NCBI GenBank assembly: GCA_015039315.1
Contig: WIDE01000046.1
Location: forward strand, 66,982-130,981
Direction: 5' to 3'
Source: Clavulina sp. PMI_390
Lineage: Eukaryota; Basidiomycota; Agaricomycetes; Cantharellales; Hydnaceae
DNA: 64,000 nucleotides
The notes beneath the pieces are model-generated. The model was not told the origin of the DNA, did not search any database, and was given only the letters and a program-made list of their open reading frames with translations. Of the stretch, positions 13,502 to 25,385 are shown piece after piece (position 1 is the first letter of the stretch; the number at the start of each line of letters is the position of its first letter). Made by a program: the position numbers and the translations under genes.

Positions 13502-14611
13502 GACTTCCATCACCACATTTATTCCTAATTGCTAGGGCCTACATGTCCCCAGCTTTGCTGTTGTTGTGGCTTTTTCCTCCTCATCTGTTCCATGTGTTTG
13601 TTTCTTCGGACCCGTTACCCTTCGCTTTCTTCATACTCCCTCTTAACCCCCAAGATGTTTCCTGCTTGCTATACCCTACACCTGCTATCACCCTAGTGCT
13701 TTCTTCTGCTTCTGCATGATCACTCGCATCTGGCCGGCGAGAACTTGAGGTTATGCTCCTCCGTGGCTTGCGCGGTTGACCTACGCATTCTCCGAAGCTC
13801 ATAACTTTGATGGGCTCTCAGCCTGTATCATCATCTAAACTCCCATCTCACAATTTTCTCGCGTTTCGGTTTACATTCGTTTTTATTGTACGTTTTTTTC
13901 TCGATTTCGTCCCAGAATCCGGTTACACTGTGGATTCTGGCCATTGCCTACCTTTCTTTGGTTGGTTCGGACTGATCATATGGATATCTATAATTGTGGC
14001 TTTTTCTCTCTCACATCTTCGCCTTCTTGTATGTCTGTGGTGTGCTGGACGAGTGCCCACTTACATCTTTGGCTGGTCTAGAGGACGTCCACGTTCTTCA
14101 TGCCAATTTTGTTTCTCACTTTTTCGAATTATCTGTCTCTCTCCTGGTCTCAACGCATATTTTACTCATCAAAGAATATATCCTCATGATCTCTCCCGTG
14201 TCGATCCCCTGAAATCTTCGCGTGATGTGTGGAGTTGAATATGTCAAAGAACTGCTCACCCTCTCTATACTTCGTCGTCACATATCCAAGTCTCACCTGA
14301 AACCCACGAGTACTCACATCCGCACCAAAATAATCCGGTGTGTAGATCCAATCGTGCACTCCCGACTGATCCCCAAGCACGCCCTACTTCGCCCGTACTT
14401 GCTTCTAAATCTCATTGGTTTCTGTCAAAGGCCCAAGCTTGTATTCTTCAGAAGTGCCTGAAGACATCCAGATGCTGAACAAGGGAAATAATTTATCTGA
14501 TGTATTTGTACAATTTTATACATGAGATCCTGACTGGGACCAGCTACCTACGGATTCCGAGGAGTACCTGAGTCCCTTGAACCCATTTGGCCATAGAATT
14601 GTTTGTTGGAC
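13502..14611. other. Convergent intergenic region
   Basis: Lies between the 3' ends of the HMG-box gene (+) and the dioxygenase gene (-). It must hold both 3' untranslated regions. I see no further gene; the short open frames lack motifs. Confidence 0.5.
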
Positions 14612-16246
14612 TCAGTATCCTATCCCAAATTCAGGGGCACCATTTGGGAAGTATTTCTTGAATAGGTCCGGATAAAATCGAGCCGCAACATCAGGGTGGC
14701 TCCTAATTGTCCAAGAGCGACAGAGCGGCATGCGTTAGACACAATCACTTCAACAGAATCTAACACTTACTTCACCCTGCCGATGAGGGCAACCTCTCCG
14801 GATATGGCAGTGGAGTATTCCGCATAGTTAATCGCTGGAGACGGCGCATCAGTAACAGAATACGATAGAATGTGCCACATGATGCAGCTTCTTACAATCA
14901 ATCGCCCCCTGCTCTCCACGAGCTTCCTTCAGCGCCAAGATATGTTGTGGAACTGCAATTCCAGGGCTGAATTAGCCTGATTCCAGCCCCTAAATACGGT
15001 GTTTGGGTCAGAAAACTCACTATCCAGGAGCATTTTACCAAGATAGATTTCCTGGCTGATCAACTGAAACCATGGAATGGAATATCGAGCCGGGGAGCCA
15101 ACTGGTGGTGAGATCACTTGATGAGATGTCGCAAGCACCACCCCTCGAGTGACAGTCTCGATCCCTAATTTCCAGAATGATGTAAGACTCATCGAAATGT
15201 CGAGTATTGCATGATCAATTAGCATCTCACCCTTTCCGAAGTTCACCACAAGGGTATCTGGCTTTGGCAAGACATCAATCCACTGTCCCGCGAGGTTCTG
15301 CGCTTGAAGCCCTGGAAGGTCATCAGTGGCTTGCAGCAGCTAACCACGAGTAGTCAGAAATTCAAGCAAAAACCCTATCAGACAGTACAAGGCGCACTAG
15401 GGTGAGGAACTGGCCATCGTAATGAGGGCCCACCCCTTGGTTTCCATCTAGAGCAGACTTGACTGGTGGGTACTTGACAAACTGCAAGTGCTTGCTGAGT
15501 GCCGCGAATATCGTCTCCGAGATTTTGGCAAATACCTTGCTTCGGTGCTGCACTCTATCTTTGCTTGGTTGGTAATACTGGTCAAATACATTTGGTGGAA
15601 GGTCGAGTGCTTCAGCAATGAGCGTCATGAACTCATAGCCCAGCTCAGTGCACCGAGTCATGTACTGAGTGACAGCAGACTTGAATCCTGGAAGCTCGCC
15701 GTCCTCAGGCCACTAATAGAGGAGCATGTCAGCCCGTAGAACGCTTTGGAAGCAACAAATCACTCACCTGCGCATCGCCCCACATCCGCAAATAATCAGG
15801 CTTCCCAGGTGCCCAGTCAGGGTCAAAGTCTAATCCAAAGTCGAACTGCTCTCGCTGATCTTTTGCTCCCTTCGTAAGCTCGGAACCGAGGCGATTGTAG
15901 CCATAGAAGGCCTGGTTGTTCCGCATCATGAGGTTATCTTTCGATGGCTGTGGCAGCTCAAACAGCTGAGGGGCTAGCGATTTCACTTTCTGCGTGAGTT
16001 CCTGCATCGCCAATAGGGCATCAATGATGCATTTATAATGAACCCATTGTGGGCTTGCACATATCGATCGGTAACACATACCTTGTCGATCGGTGGGTTA
16101 GCAAGATACAAGAAGCCAACATTAACAAGAACGTGGCGCAATTGCTTGATGAACTCGTCTCTGTTACCGTCCCGAATGAGGTTGTAGTCCAGCACTGGAA
16201 CGGAATCAAAGGTGTGAGGAGACGTAGTATTGTTTACGAGAACCAT
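14612..16246 (-). CDS. Isopenicillin-N-synthase-like 2OG-Fe(II) dioxygenase
   Basis: Eight exons join in frame: 16246-16082, 16001-15768, 15712-15398, 15339-15231, 15164-15021, 14952-14896, 14834-14771 and 14702-14612, giving 392 residues. The start at MVLVNNTTSP leads straight into VPVLDYN, the usual N-terminal DIOX_N motif. The metal site is visible: HYD in GPHYDGQFLTL and the distal His in ATSHQV. The RYS of ARYSIPWF is the co-substrate-binding R-x-S pair. The C-terminus (NYAEYSTAISGEVALIGRVKS, then HPDVAARFYPDLFKKYF) matches the conserved tail of the fungal IPNS-like oxygenase family. These are soluble iron enzymes coupling 2-oxoglutarate oxidation to hydroxylation or ring closure. The substrate is not predictable, and no NRPS or other secondary-metabolite gene is adjacent, so penicillin synthesis is not implied. 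Confidence 0.9.
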
Positions 16247-16831
16247 GATCAGAAGTGAGGGTGAAAGGTACGAAGAGAGGTGGTCGACACCGATCTCGTC
16301 GGGAAGTCCAGAGATGTGGTGGGAGGGAAGTGCTGAGCTCAGAATGGCGCAACTGAATGTCGGTTTGTCGTTATTAATCCACCCCCCGTCTCTCGGCAGG
16401 TCTCCCTCCGACGGGCCACCACGTGGAAACGAATATGACAACTAGCCTTACCTTAAGATGAGCTCGAGGCTGAGTCGGATAATATGGAAGATTCGATGGT
16501 GATTTTGGAAACACTTCGTCGGCTTGTCGGGCTACGAGCCAAATTCGTCATCACAACTCCAATGAGATGAATGTGTTTACACACACAGCAGCATATTGGC
16601 ACAGTGTACAGAAACAACTTTAAACACTTGGCAGCCGCGCGCCGAGATCGTGCCTCACTGCGCTTGACATTCAGGTATAACGAGAACTCGTCGATGACTA
16701 CTAATATAATTGTCCAATTCTGCGTCCCCCTCCGCTTTGGGATGATCACCATCTGAGTTCTCCAGCATGAGAGAGCTAGGCTCCTGATCCGCTGGGAGTA
16801 TTGAGGATACCTGGTTTGCAAATCGAAGCCA
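16247..16831. other. Intergenic, promoter side of the dioxygenase gene
   Basis: Between the dioxygenase start and the end of the first F-box gene. A further short 3' exon of the F-box gene could lie here, because its reading frame at 16881 runs into a possible GTGAGT donor. No separate gene is seen. Confidence 0.4.
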
Positions 16832-18249
16832 TCAACAAGAGCAATGTGTACCGCTCGAGGAAGATGCCATATCATAAAGACAACTCACTAGCACATCCAC
16901 TCCGTGGTTTATTTCTAGTGTAGTGGAACAGTGTTTTGATAGGACGGGTATGACCAATCGAGCAATCTCTCGCCGTTTCACGAGCGCTATCAACTCATTT
17001 TCCACCCTTTCCGCCATGCGACGGGGCCAGAGGCTCTCAACGTTGTGGCCATCAATGAAAGGAATAAATTCCTGGTCAACGTCCAATTCGACATTGCGCA
17101 GTTCAGGAAAGATATAAGGATCCGAGATCATTCCAAGTATTGATATGGTGCCTTGAGGCAGTGAGGCACGAAACGTAACCCGAAGTGTTCTTATCTGTGG
17201 AGCCCGCAAGCTCTGTTGGAATAACAGAGGCGCGATATGAGATGAAGCCGAGTAGCTTACGCCGGTGGAGGGAGACTTACGATGGCTCTGAATTCTGACC
17301 TGAAGTCCACCCTCCCAAACTCGAGGAAGTGACAATGAAGTTTGAAGATCTTAGCATTGGGGAAATCAAGTAGTGAAAGAATGTTTGGCAGCCAACGAGG
17401 AGCTTGAGTTTTTGTCAGAGCTATGGCGAAGCTCTGGACTGAGGGCAGAGAAAGGAGATTCAGGCCTGCCGAGGCCCACTGAATCTTGAAAGGAATAATA
17501 GTTAAATATTGAATATTATTCCCGAGTGCGACGCCTTCTCCGTCACCCGGTTCTCTGGAGAAAAACCCTCTCATAATAGAACTGGGAAATGGGTCTGGCC
17601 CAATCCGACCAGATAGACCAACAGCGAGCCTGGTCAAAGAAGGACAAAATGTCCTAGGGTCGAGTGTTGCACCTGTGAGGTCCACGGATTGCAGTTCTGG
17701 TGCCTCAAATACTGGGAGAGTATCCTCCAACGCTATTATCCTTTCCCAAGGATCTTGATACTTATACGTTAATTCCCTTCCACGAGGTAGCCCGTCTCGA
17801 AGAAGGATATTCTGGAACTCGAGTCTGTCTCCTGTGTCCAACGGACGCTTGAGAGAGGTGAAATCGATGCACAGGAAACCCCAGTTCGGGCGCGTGTGCA
17901 TAAGAATGGATACATATTTTGCGAGTGTTTCATCCACTGGTGTTGAAGAGGGAAACCCTGAGAATGGGGCGAAAGAGCGTGGCACCCCACCTAAAAGTTT
18001 ATGAACACTGGCCCATGATGTCATCCGAACAGTCAAAAGTGACTGGCTGGCGCGCGAGCACCAGAGCTCGATCAGCTCGTTGGGCCATCTGTCCCAGATC
18101 GCCTCTGTGAAGAGCCATGGGCATTCACATGCCACATTCCTCCATCGATTAGACACGTGTGTGAGACGCAGAACGGCGGACTGCTGTGATGGAAGGGCAG
18201 CGAAGCGGAAGATGTCCCGCAAGAGTTCATGCGGGAGGGTGTGAATCAT
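16832..18249 (-). CDS. F-box protein, copy 1 of local family
   Basis: Two exons, 18249-17281 and 17212-16832, joined by a phase-0 GTAAGT intron, about 449 residues. The N-terminal F-box is IHTLPHELLRDIFRFAALP, with the LTHVSNRWRNVA helix and then the family hallmark CPWLFTEAIWDRWPNEL. The F-box would bind Skp1 and make the protein a substrate adaptor of an SCF ubiquitin ligase; the rest, with leucine-rich stretches, would select the substrate. No target can be inferred. It sits in tandem with the next F-box gene, which is closely similar along its length. The C-terminus is uncertain: after GVDVL the frame continues 14 residues to TGA at 16832, but a GTGAGT just after GVDVL could be a donor. 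Confidence 0.85.
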
Positions 18250-18846
18250 TAGGGTGAAAAACCTCTGCCTTCATCAAGAGCAGCCAGTATTTGGCATATT
18301 CGTTATGGAGTCCGTTGCTGCAGGCACTAGTGCGCACCTTGAGGTGATCACGACAGGTCAAGCTAAACGTATGTATGAATAACTCGGGCTCAAGCAAACA
18401 TGCCCAAACCGTTGGATTAAATGGCCCTGAACGCCCAGGATGGGGCTTTTCAATGATGGAGATCATGGAAAGGAAAAATTTCCCCTGAAACCTTTACGGA
18501 GGGTGAGGATCTCCTTATCGAGCATTAGTGGTGCATTGAGATGCTTGAAAGACATGGTCAGCTGGAAGCTATCAGCATCAGGTGGTGCGTTTCATCACTC
18601 CATTGGAGGTTCCCCGATTTGAAGAATCAAAATCCCGCCCAAAAAAGTGCAGATGTAGATTAAGCCAGCTCGCTGATGTCCCATTCTGCCTCCAAGACCT
18701 CTTGCCCTTTGGGCTTTCTGCTTGGATTTTCGTAGATGACAGAGTTCAACTTGGGATTTATGATGATCATCGACGATACCTGGCAAAAGGGGTTAGAGAA
18801 ACCGGTGTCAAATGCTGAGGACTGTCGCCACACGGCAAATTGGGAT
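18250..18846. other. Intergenic between tandem F-box genes
   Basis: No supportable gene. It contains the promoter of the 18249 F-box gene and the 3' end of the next one. Confidence 0.45.
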
Positions 18847-20243
18847 CTAGTATACCATTACATCCACTCCCAGCTCTGTACCCAAGATAGCGATGGCCGC
18901 ATTTGACAACATTGGCATCACTATGCCAACAATTTTCCGCCTTCTCGAGACTGCGATCAACTCGCGCTCCACCTTCTCCGCCATATGGATAGGCCACAGG
19001 GTCTCGAAGTTTGACGAGTCAAATTCAGCTCCATAATGTTCCTCATAGGTATCGAGAGTAACCTCGAATCTGTCCAGATTGGGGAAAATATCGGAATTCC
19101 ATAGGACCCGAAGTACCGATAGCACTCCTTGAGGTAGGGAGTTACGCAATGTGACCCGAAGCGTTCTGATTCGTGGAGCCTGTAGACTCTAACATGAAAG
19201 GGGCAGTGAGACCAACGACTGGAGAAAATATACCTGAAGCCTACAAATCTATAATTCGTGCTTACCATGACTTTCAGGTCTTGTGCAATTTCCCCTCGTT
19301 CGAAATCGGTAGCAGAAGTCCGATGCAGTGTGAATGTTTTAGCATTCGGTAAATCCAGGAGTTGAAGCAGCTCATGTACCCATGGGCGAGCATGGGAGAG
19401 AGCTAAGGTAAAACTCTCAACAGAAGTGAGAGATATACCGTGACAATTTGGTGAGACGCGGACCACATCGAACGGATCAATGATGAAATTTCGTATGTTG
19501 TCCATTAGCGGGATTTGACGACTAGAGGCGGTTTGTGTAGTGAAGATTTCACTCATAATGGAGGGCGGGAACGGATATTGCTCAAGGGATCCGAACGGGT
19601 AAACCTTCAGGGTATTTAGTAACGGGCAAAATGTCTTTGAGTCGAGGGTCGCGCCTTTGAGATCTACTGTCTTCAGTTGTGGAGCTTCAAATACTGGGAG
19701 GATGTCCTCGGAATCAACCCCAACCCAGGGGTCCTGATATTTGTACACTAGTGACTGACCGCGGGGAAGCCCATCGCGAAGGAGGATGCTCTGGATATCA
19801 GCTCTGTCAACTGGGTTTAGCGTTATGCGTAGGGTGTCGAAGTCGATACACAGGATGCCCCAATTTGGGCGCGTATCTGTGAGTATGCACACAAACTCCG
19901 CCCATGTCCCATCGACAGATGATGAAGGGGGAAACGCTGAGGTCGGAGTGAAAAAGCGCGGCATCCCGAGCAGAAGCTTCATGACACTGGCGTATGATGC
20001 GATCCGAATGGTCAACAGTGACTCGCCCGCACGCGAGCACCAGAGCTGGAGTAACTCGTTCGACCATTTGTCCCATAGCGCCTCGGTGAAAAGCCACGGG
20101 CATCCACATGCCACCGCCCTCCATCTTTTCGACACGTGTGTGAGGCCGAGAACACCAGATTGCCGTGATGGAGGAACGGCGAAACGGAAGATTTCACCCA
20201 AGAGCTCAGGTGGAAGCGTGTCAATTGGTGATAAAGTGATCAT
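18847..20243 (-). CDS. F-box protein, copy 2 of local family
   Basis: Exons 20243-19266 and 19188-18847, phase-0 GTAAGC intron, 439 residues ending VDVMVY. The chosen ATG gives MITLSPIDTLPPELL, matching the paralogue's start at its F-box; an in-frame upstream ATG exists but its extension has no counterpart in the paralogues. The F-box LPPELLGEIFRFAVPPS is followed by LTHVSKRWRAVACGCPWLF and LWCSRAGESLLTIR. Exon 2 opens SLQAPRIRTLRVTLR, aligned with SLRAPQIRTLRVTFR in copy 1. Probable SCF substrate adaptor with a leucine-rich C-terminal region. Same strand as copy 1 and about 600 bp away, so most likely a tandem duplicate. Confidence 0.87.
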
Positions 20244-20606
20244 CAGGGCATCCACTCTCTCTTTCAAAGAGGATTTTAATCTAATAAGTACTGGGGGGGA
20301 AGGCGTGATATGGGCGTTGCTGCTTACCTGCACGGGCAGCGAGAGGTGGTGTGTTCTTCGATTCCGAACAAAACAGCCAACAACGCACCGGATCAAACAG
20401 TGTGTGACCTCAGTAAATTCCATAGATCTATTGGAAAGGACCCAAACTCTAATTGTACGGGTTTGGTATACATTGGTGTGGGTCTTCATACCCAGAGAAG
20501 TGATTATTCAAACGAAGAAAGTCCCATGTACATAATAAAAGACGGCCCAAACCTACAAAGGAAGTTCCAAAAGCAAAAACACGTCGAGGAAGGAAAGACT
20601 AGTATA
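20244..20606. other. Intergenic
   Basis: Promoter of the upstream F-box gene and 3' flank of the WSC gene. No further feature is seen. Confidence 0.4.
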
Positions 20607-23600
20607 TCACACACAACCGACAGCAGGGAATCCACAACTGCTCTGAGGGGAGCCAAAGCCATTCCACCCAATGAGACGGTTAGCAATGTCGTTAACGTAT
20701 GATGCTGTGCCATATCGAGCGCAGTTGAGGTTCCCACTTGTCGAGCAGGAGCCCGTGTTATACTATAGGCAAGCCAGTTAGCATAATCAGAGAGAGGGAG
20801 ATGGAATAGACGTACAGCGCGAGCGGCATCATAGGGGTTACCCAGGTTGCAGTTTGTGTATGCGTATGACGAGCCCCCGTTGAGGTATTGAACATACCCA
20901 GGGCCAAGAGAGGTGCCTTCTGTCCCGTCACGAACCATTTGAAGAATACTGGCCTAGATGGGCCATAGCAGGGATGTAAGGGGCTGTTGAACGGCACTCA
21001 ACAAAGCTCAAAATACTTACTGCGCTGTCGCTGGCGTTGTATGAGACAGAGCCGTGGTTTGCCTGCATGAGGCCACAATTGTAGCCGCCAGTACACCCAA
21101 CGTTTACGTTTCCGGTTGACTATGAGAATCATGATAATGTATGAGTTAACGGGAGGCACCATAGCAGATAACACAGTGACGAACCTCTTGCATAACGACA
21201 GCAAGAATGAGACGAGCGTCGACCTTGGACTCCTGAGAAACCTGGACAATTGCGTTGTAAATCTGCGTCTGTTGGGTGGTAGTGTCGTAGGTGCCCAGAC
21301 TGTACTGCTGCTGGCGAGCCCACATCTGCGCATTTTATTATATTAGTTAGTAAATGAAATATCCATGGTATATGCAAAGACCTACAGCGCTGAAGCTCAT
21401 CCACTGTGATTGGGGAGGCAGTACAGTGACGTTTCCACCGAAGCAGCTGTATGCGGTAGCGCTGACACCGCTCGTCCCAGAACTCAGATCACTATTGTAC
21501 CAGGAGAGTCCGTTCGAGCTGACCACATAGCTTCCAGTGCCCCAACTTGGTTGGGTGGGAGAAGGTGAAGACGAGGTGGTGGTGCTTGTCGTTGTTGTGG
21601 GACTGGTAGTGGTGGTTGTGCCACGCGTAGTGGTAGTGGTAGTAGAAGTGGTACCGGCAGCTGTAGTGGAGGTCGTAGCGGTAGTAGAGGTAGTGGAGGC
21701 AGTGGTTGTAGTGGTGCGCGTGCTCGTGGTCGAGCTAAGGGAATAGACATTGATCGCATAATTACCTCCGCAAAGCTGAGTCGAATCGCCACCACAGGTC
21801 ATAGAGCAACTTGATGAAGAGATACTCGTCGCGCCCGAAGCAAGGGAGGAGCCACAATAGCATTGTGTGGCTATTTGCATTTGAGTCAGCGCTTCATTAC
21901 GATTGCGAAAATATAATAGCGACTTACAATATTCGACACCAGCGTAGCTGTACCCCATTCCCGCACAGGTGCTCTGGCAACTTGCAGGTGTGAGACTGCT
22001 GGCAGTGGTACTGTATGCCGCCAACACCCTCGTGTTTCCATCCTGGTAGCATCCGAGATTTGTCCAGGCTGCGGTCGTCGTTGTGGCAGCAGAGGATGTC
22101 GTTGTCGTCGCCGTACTGGTACTAGTGCTCGTACTAGTGCTCGTGCGCGTAGAGGTGGTAGTAGTTGTTGTGGTAGTCTGCGAACTAGTGCCAGAGAGCG
22201 TCGAGGTCGTGTAGGTGAGAGAATAGATGTTGATCGCATAGCTTCCTCCACAAAGCTGGGTAGAATCGCCACCACATGTCATTGAGCAACTTGAAGCAGA
22301 GAGCGTCGATGCACCGGACGCGATAGAGGAGCCACAATAGCATTCTGTCGCTAGAGAAGAGGAGATAAGTATCTAACTGGCCTTACGACCCGTTTAATGA
22401 AGCAACTCACAATATTCAACGCCTGCATAACTGTATCCTAGTCCTTTGCAGGTGCTTTGGCAGCTGGCAGGTGTCATAGTGCTCGCCGTGGTGGAGTATG
22501 CAGCAAGCACGCGAGTGTTGCCATCCTGATAACATCCAAGATTCGTCCACGACGACGAGGTGCTCAGCGCCGCCGACGAAGTAGTGGTCGCCGTCGTGGT
22601 AGTCGCTGGAAGGCTAGTAGTGCCAGTTGTCGTCGCAGTAGTAGTTCCCGTTTTGGAAGTCCCAGAAGTGGAAGCGGCGGAAGAATACGAATAGATGATG
22701 ATCGCATAGTTCCCTCCACAACTCTGCGTCGAATCTCCCCCACAACCCATTGCGCAATTTGAGGCCGCAATGGTCGCCGCGCTCGACGCAACGGAGGAGC
22801 CACAGTAGCATTGGACCGCTATGAAGAGGGTCGAGTGAGCCATTTACTATCGTCGTAAGATGTCGAAATACATACACCACTCGGTACCCGCAAAGCTATA
22901 GCCCATGCCCAAGCATGTGCTTTGGCAGAGTGCAGGAGTGAGGTTGTTGATGCTCGTGCTGTACGAAGCAAGAGCGCGAGTACTCCCATCTTGATAGCAC
23001 CCTAAAGTGGTCCATGAGCCAGAGCCGCTGGATGTTGAGGTGGTCGTGGATACGGTTGTGGCAGTAGACGTCGTAGTGGGAGTAGGCGTGACCGTAGACG
23101 TGCTAAGGGAGGTGGTAGTGGTCGTCTTGGTGGTGGTAGGGCTTGAGGTGCTGGTACTGGTACTGGTGCTCAACGAATAAATGTTGATAGCATAGTTTCC
23201 ACCGCACATTTGGCTCGAATCACCGCCGCAGGCCATCTGGCAATTACTCGATGCAATGGTGCTCGCCGAACTACCAATTGAGGAACCACAGTAACATTGG
23301 ACGGCTAACGAAGGTGGAGGGTCAGTTGTGTAATATCCCCAATCCATGCACTAAGAGAACCTACAATACTCGACACCTGCATAAGCGTATCCCAATCCCG
23401 CGCACGTGGTCTGGCATGTCGCAGGCGTTAGCGCATTGATCGTGGTGCTATACGCCGCGAGAGCTCGCGTGCTCCCGTCTTGATAGCAGCCCAAATTCGT
23501 CCACGTCGTGCTTGATGGCGTCGAGCTGGTCGTCGTAGTGACGGCAGCAGAAGTCGACGTGGTGGTGGTCGCGGCGACTGTGGTAGTCGTTCTGGTGGTG

Positions 23601-24889
23601 GTAGCAGACGAGGTTGTGGCTGCGGCCGTCGTTGTTGTGGTCGTAGTAGTAGAACCAACCGAGGTCGTGCGCGTGGTGGTGGAAGCGGACGATTGGAAGA
23701 TTTGCATGATGTTCCCTGCTCCACACGTCTGGGATGCATCTCCTGCGCATGCCATGTTGCACTGGGAAGAAGAAACAGTTTGGCCAGTCGACGGGGACGA
23801 GGCAGTTGTGATGCTATTTGCACAGAAACACTGGGAGCCTTTACGACAGCATTTAGCGAGAGGAAATTTGTGCAAAAAGGAAGGGACGTATACGAACCAT
23901 ACTCGACACCCGCATAGCTATAACCCATCCCAGAGCAAAGGTTGGTGCAGTAGCTGGGAGTGTTGCTATTCGTCTGGATAAAATACCCATTTTGCAGTGC
24001 TCTATGGTGGAGGATGAGAGAACAGTTCGGGTCAATCCATCCCAAAATTCCGCTCAATGTGTACTAACCTATTATCGGTGGCATCGGAGAAACATCCAAG
24101 AGAGGTCCAGCCACTCGCCAGAGTGCTGCTAGCAGGAGTGGTGTAAGAATAGATGGAGATCCTATTCCCTCCACCACAAATCTGGGACGAATCGCCAGAG
24201 CAAGCTTGCGAGCAATCTGAAGACGATGTTACCTGGCCAACGGAGGGGCTGGTAGAAGTGGTGATAGAATTCGCTGTAGAAGACCGAGTCAGGCTTAATG
24301 TTTCCAGAAGACAACCGTGATGGCTTGGCCGCCTTGGCACCTACCGCAGTAGCATTGAGAGGCTAGGGACAAATAGATTTGCGGTGAGCTAAAGTGAAAA
24401 GTCTAAAGACGTAAAAAAAAATGGCTGACCATATTCCACACCCGCAAATGAATAGCCTTGTGCGGAACAGGTGGAGATGCACCAAGCAGGCGTATTGGAG
24501 CTTGAGGACGTGCTATAGGATGCCAGAGCACGGGGACTCGTCCTAGAAATCGGATGGAAAAAGAATTACTTAGGACCACACCCAAGATCGAGGGATGTGA
24601 CAAAGGCAGCTCACGCATCAGAGTAACAGCCAATCAGGGCCCAGTTTGCAGGGATTGACCCGGCACGCGCGGCGAGAGCAGAGTTTCCGCTTGGGTTTGA
24701 AATGCCTCGATAGCGGTTGCGAGCAAAAGGAGAGTTATGTCTGGGACTAGAACGAGAGTTATGGTGTCTTGCGCCGGGGAGGCTCAGGTCGACAACAGGA
24801 AGAGCAGGGAGTGAAGCATTGACAAAAGAAAGTAGAGCAAAGTTGACAAGAAGGACAGTCAGTAGAGCAAATGAATGAATGGCAGGCAT
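20607..24889 (-). CDS. Secreted six-WSC-domain protein with C-terminal lysozyme/SLT-like domain
   Basis: Starts with a clear signal peptide (hydrophobic run IHSFALLTVLLVNFALLSFV, then NASLPA). Six WSC carbohydrate-binding domains follow, each with the pattern LGCYQDG ... C..TC...GYSYAGVEY ... CYCG ... C...C.GD.SQ.CGG. Domains are separated by Thr/Ser linkers. An intron interrupts each domain at or next to the GVEY(C) codons. The C-terminal 200 or so residues form a lysozyme-fold module. It carries ARLILAVVMQES, then CGLMQANHG, the Glu plus GLMQ arrangement of SLT/GH23 enzymes, and later PYDAARAYNTGSC and DIANRLIGW. It ends SSCGFPAVGCV at a TGA at 20607 with no GPI signal or membrane segment, so the protein should be secreted. 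Expected role is binding and cutting a cell-wall glycan (peptidoglycan or chitin-like), with Glu of MQES as likely acid catalyst. Substrate and activity are inferred. Confidence 0.85.
21730..24645 (-). repeat. Six tandem WSC-domain coding repeats
   Basis: Repeat units begin near 24645, 24105, 23497, 23012, 22547 and 22062. The four nearest the catalytic domain are almost identical at their starts (NLGCYQDG or TLGCYQDG, then TRxLAxYST), while the two nearest the signal peptide are more diverged. Each contains one internal intron at an equivalent site, which shows that exon-intron pairs were duplicated together. Confidence 0.8.
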
Positions 24890-25385
24890 TTTGTAACCAC
24901 AACAAGCCCGAGGTCGCCTTCAACGGCACGGACGGCAGCTACAGGCAAGTTCGCGTTCTGAAAGAGGGGATGAAGCAGGATGCCGGTCGGCGCTTAGCAG
25001 AACCAAAGACGCGGGCTCATCGTCGCCCTATCACCCGCTAAACTGAATAAAAGGATCCGAGGAGGAGGGAATAGCCTTTGAATTCGTGACTCAATCTCCG
25101 CTCAGGCACAAGCCGACGACAACCAGTCAACATGTACAAACACCCTCGATCACTCCATGCCAAGACTATAGCAGCCCGAAATATAAGGTTCTGATGCACT
25201 AACACTGGCTACAGTCACCGCTACATTGCATATTTTATCCCTCCTGACGCTGATTGGGGAACCCTTTATCACGACAGCTTCTGGTGTGAAACAAGCAATG
25301 CGGTAATCCTGTTACTCCCCCACGATTGCTCTCAAGCCAGATCAACCGTTCAAGAGACAGGAGACTCCGAGCCATCCTACATCAT
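24890..25385. other. Intergenic
   Basis: Upstream of the WSC gene and downstream of an F-box gene on the same strand. Nothing else is supportable. Confidence 0.4.

Noticed and set aside
14612..16246. Dioxygenase as part of a penicillin cluster
   Set aside because: Family membership alone does not imply beta-lactam synthesis, and no ACV synthetase or acyltransferase is nearby.
20244..20489. N-terminal extension of F-box copy 2
   Set aside because: In frame and open, but no other family member has such a leader, and the ATG at 20243 places the F-box at the same position as in the paralogues.
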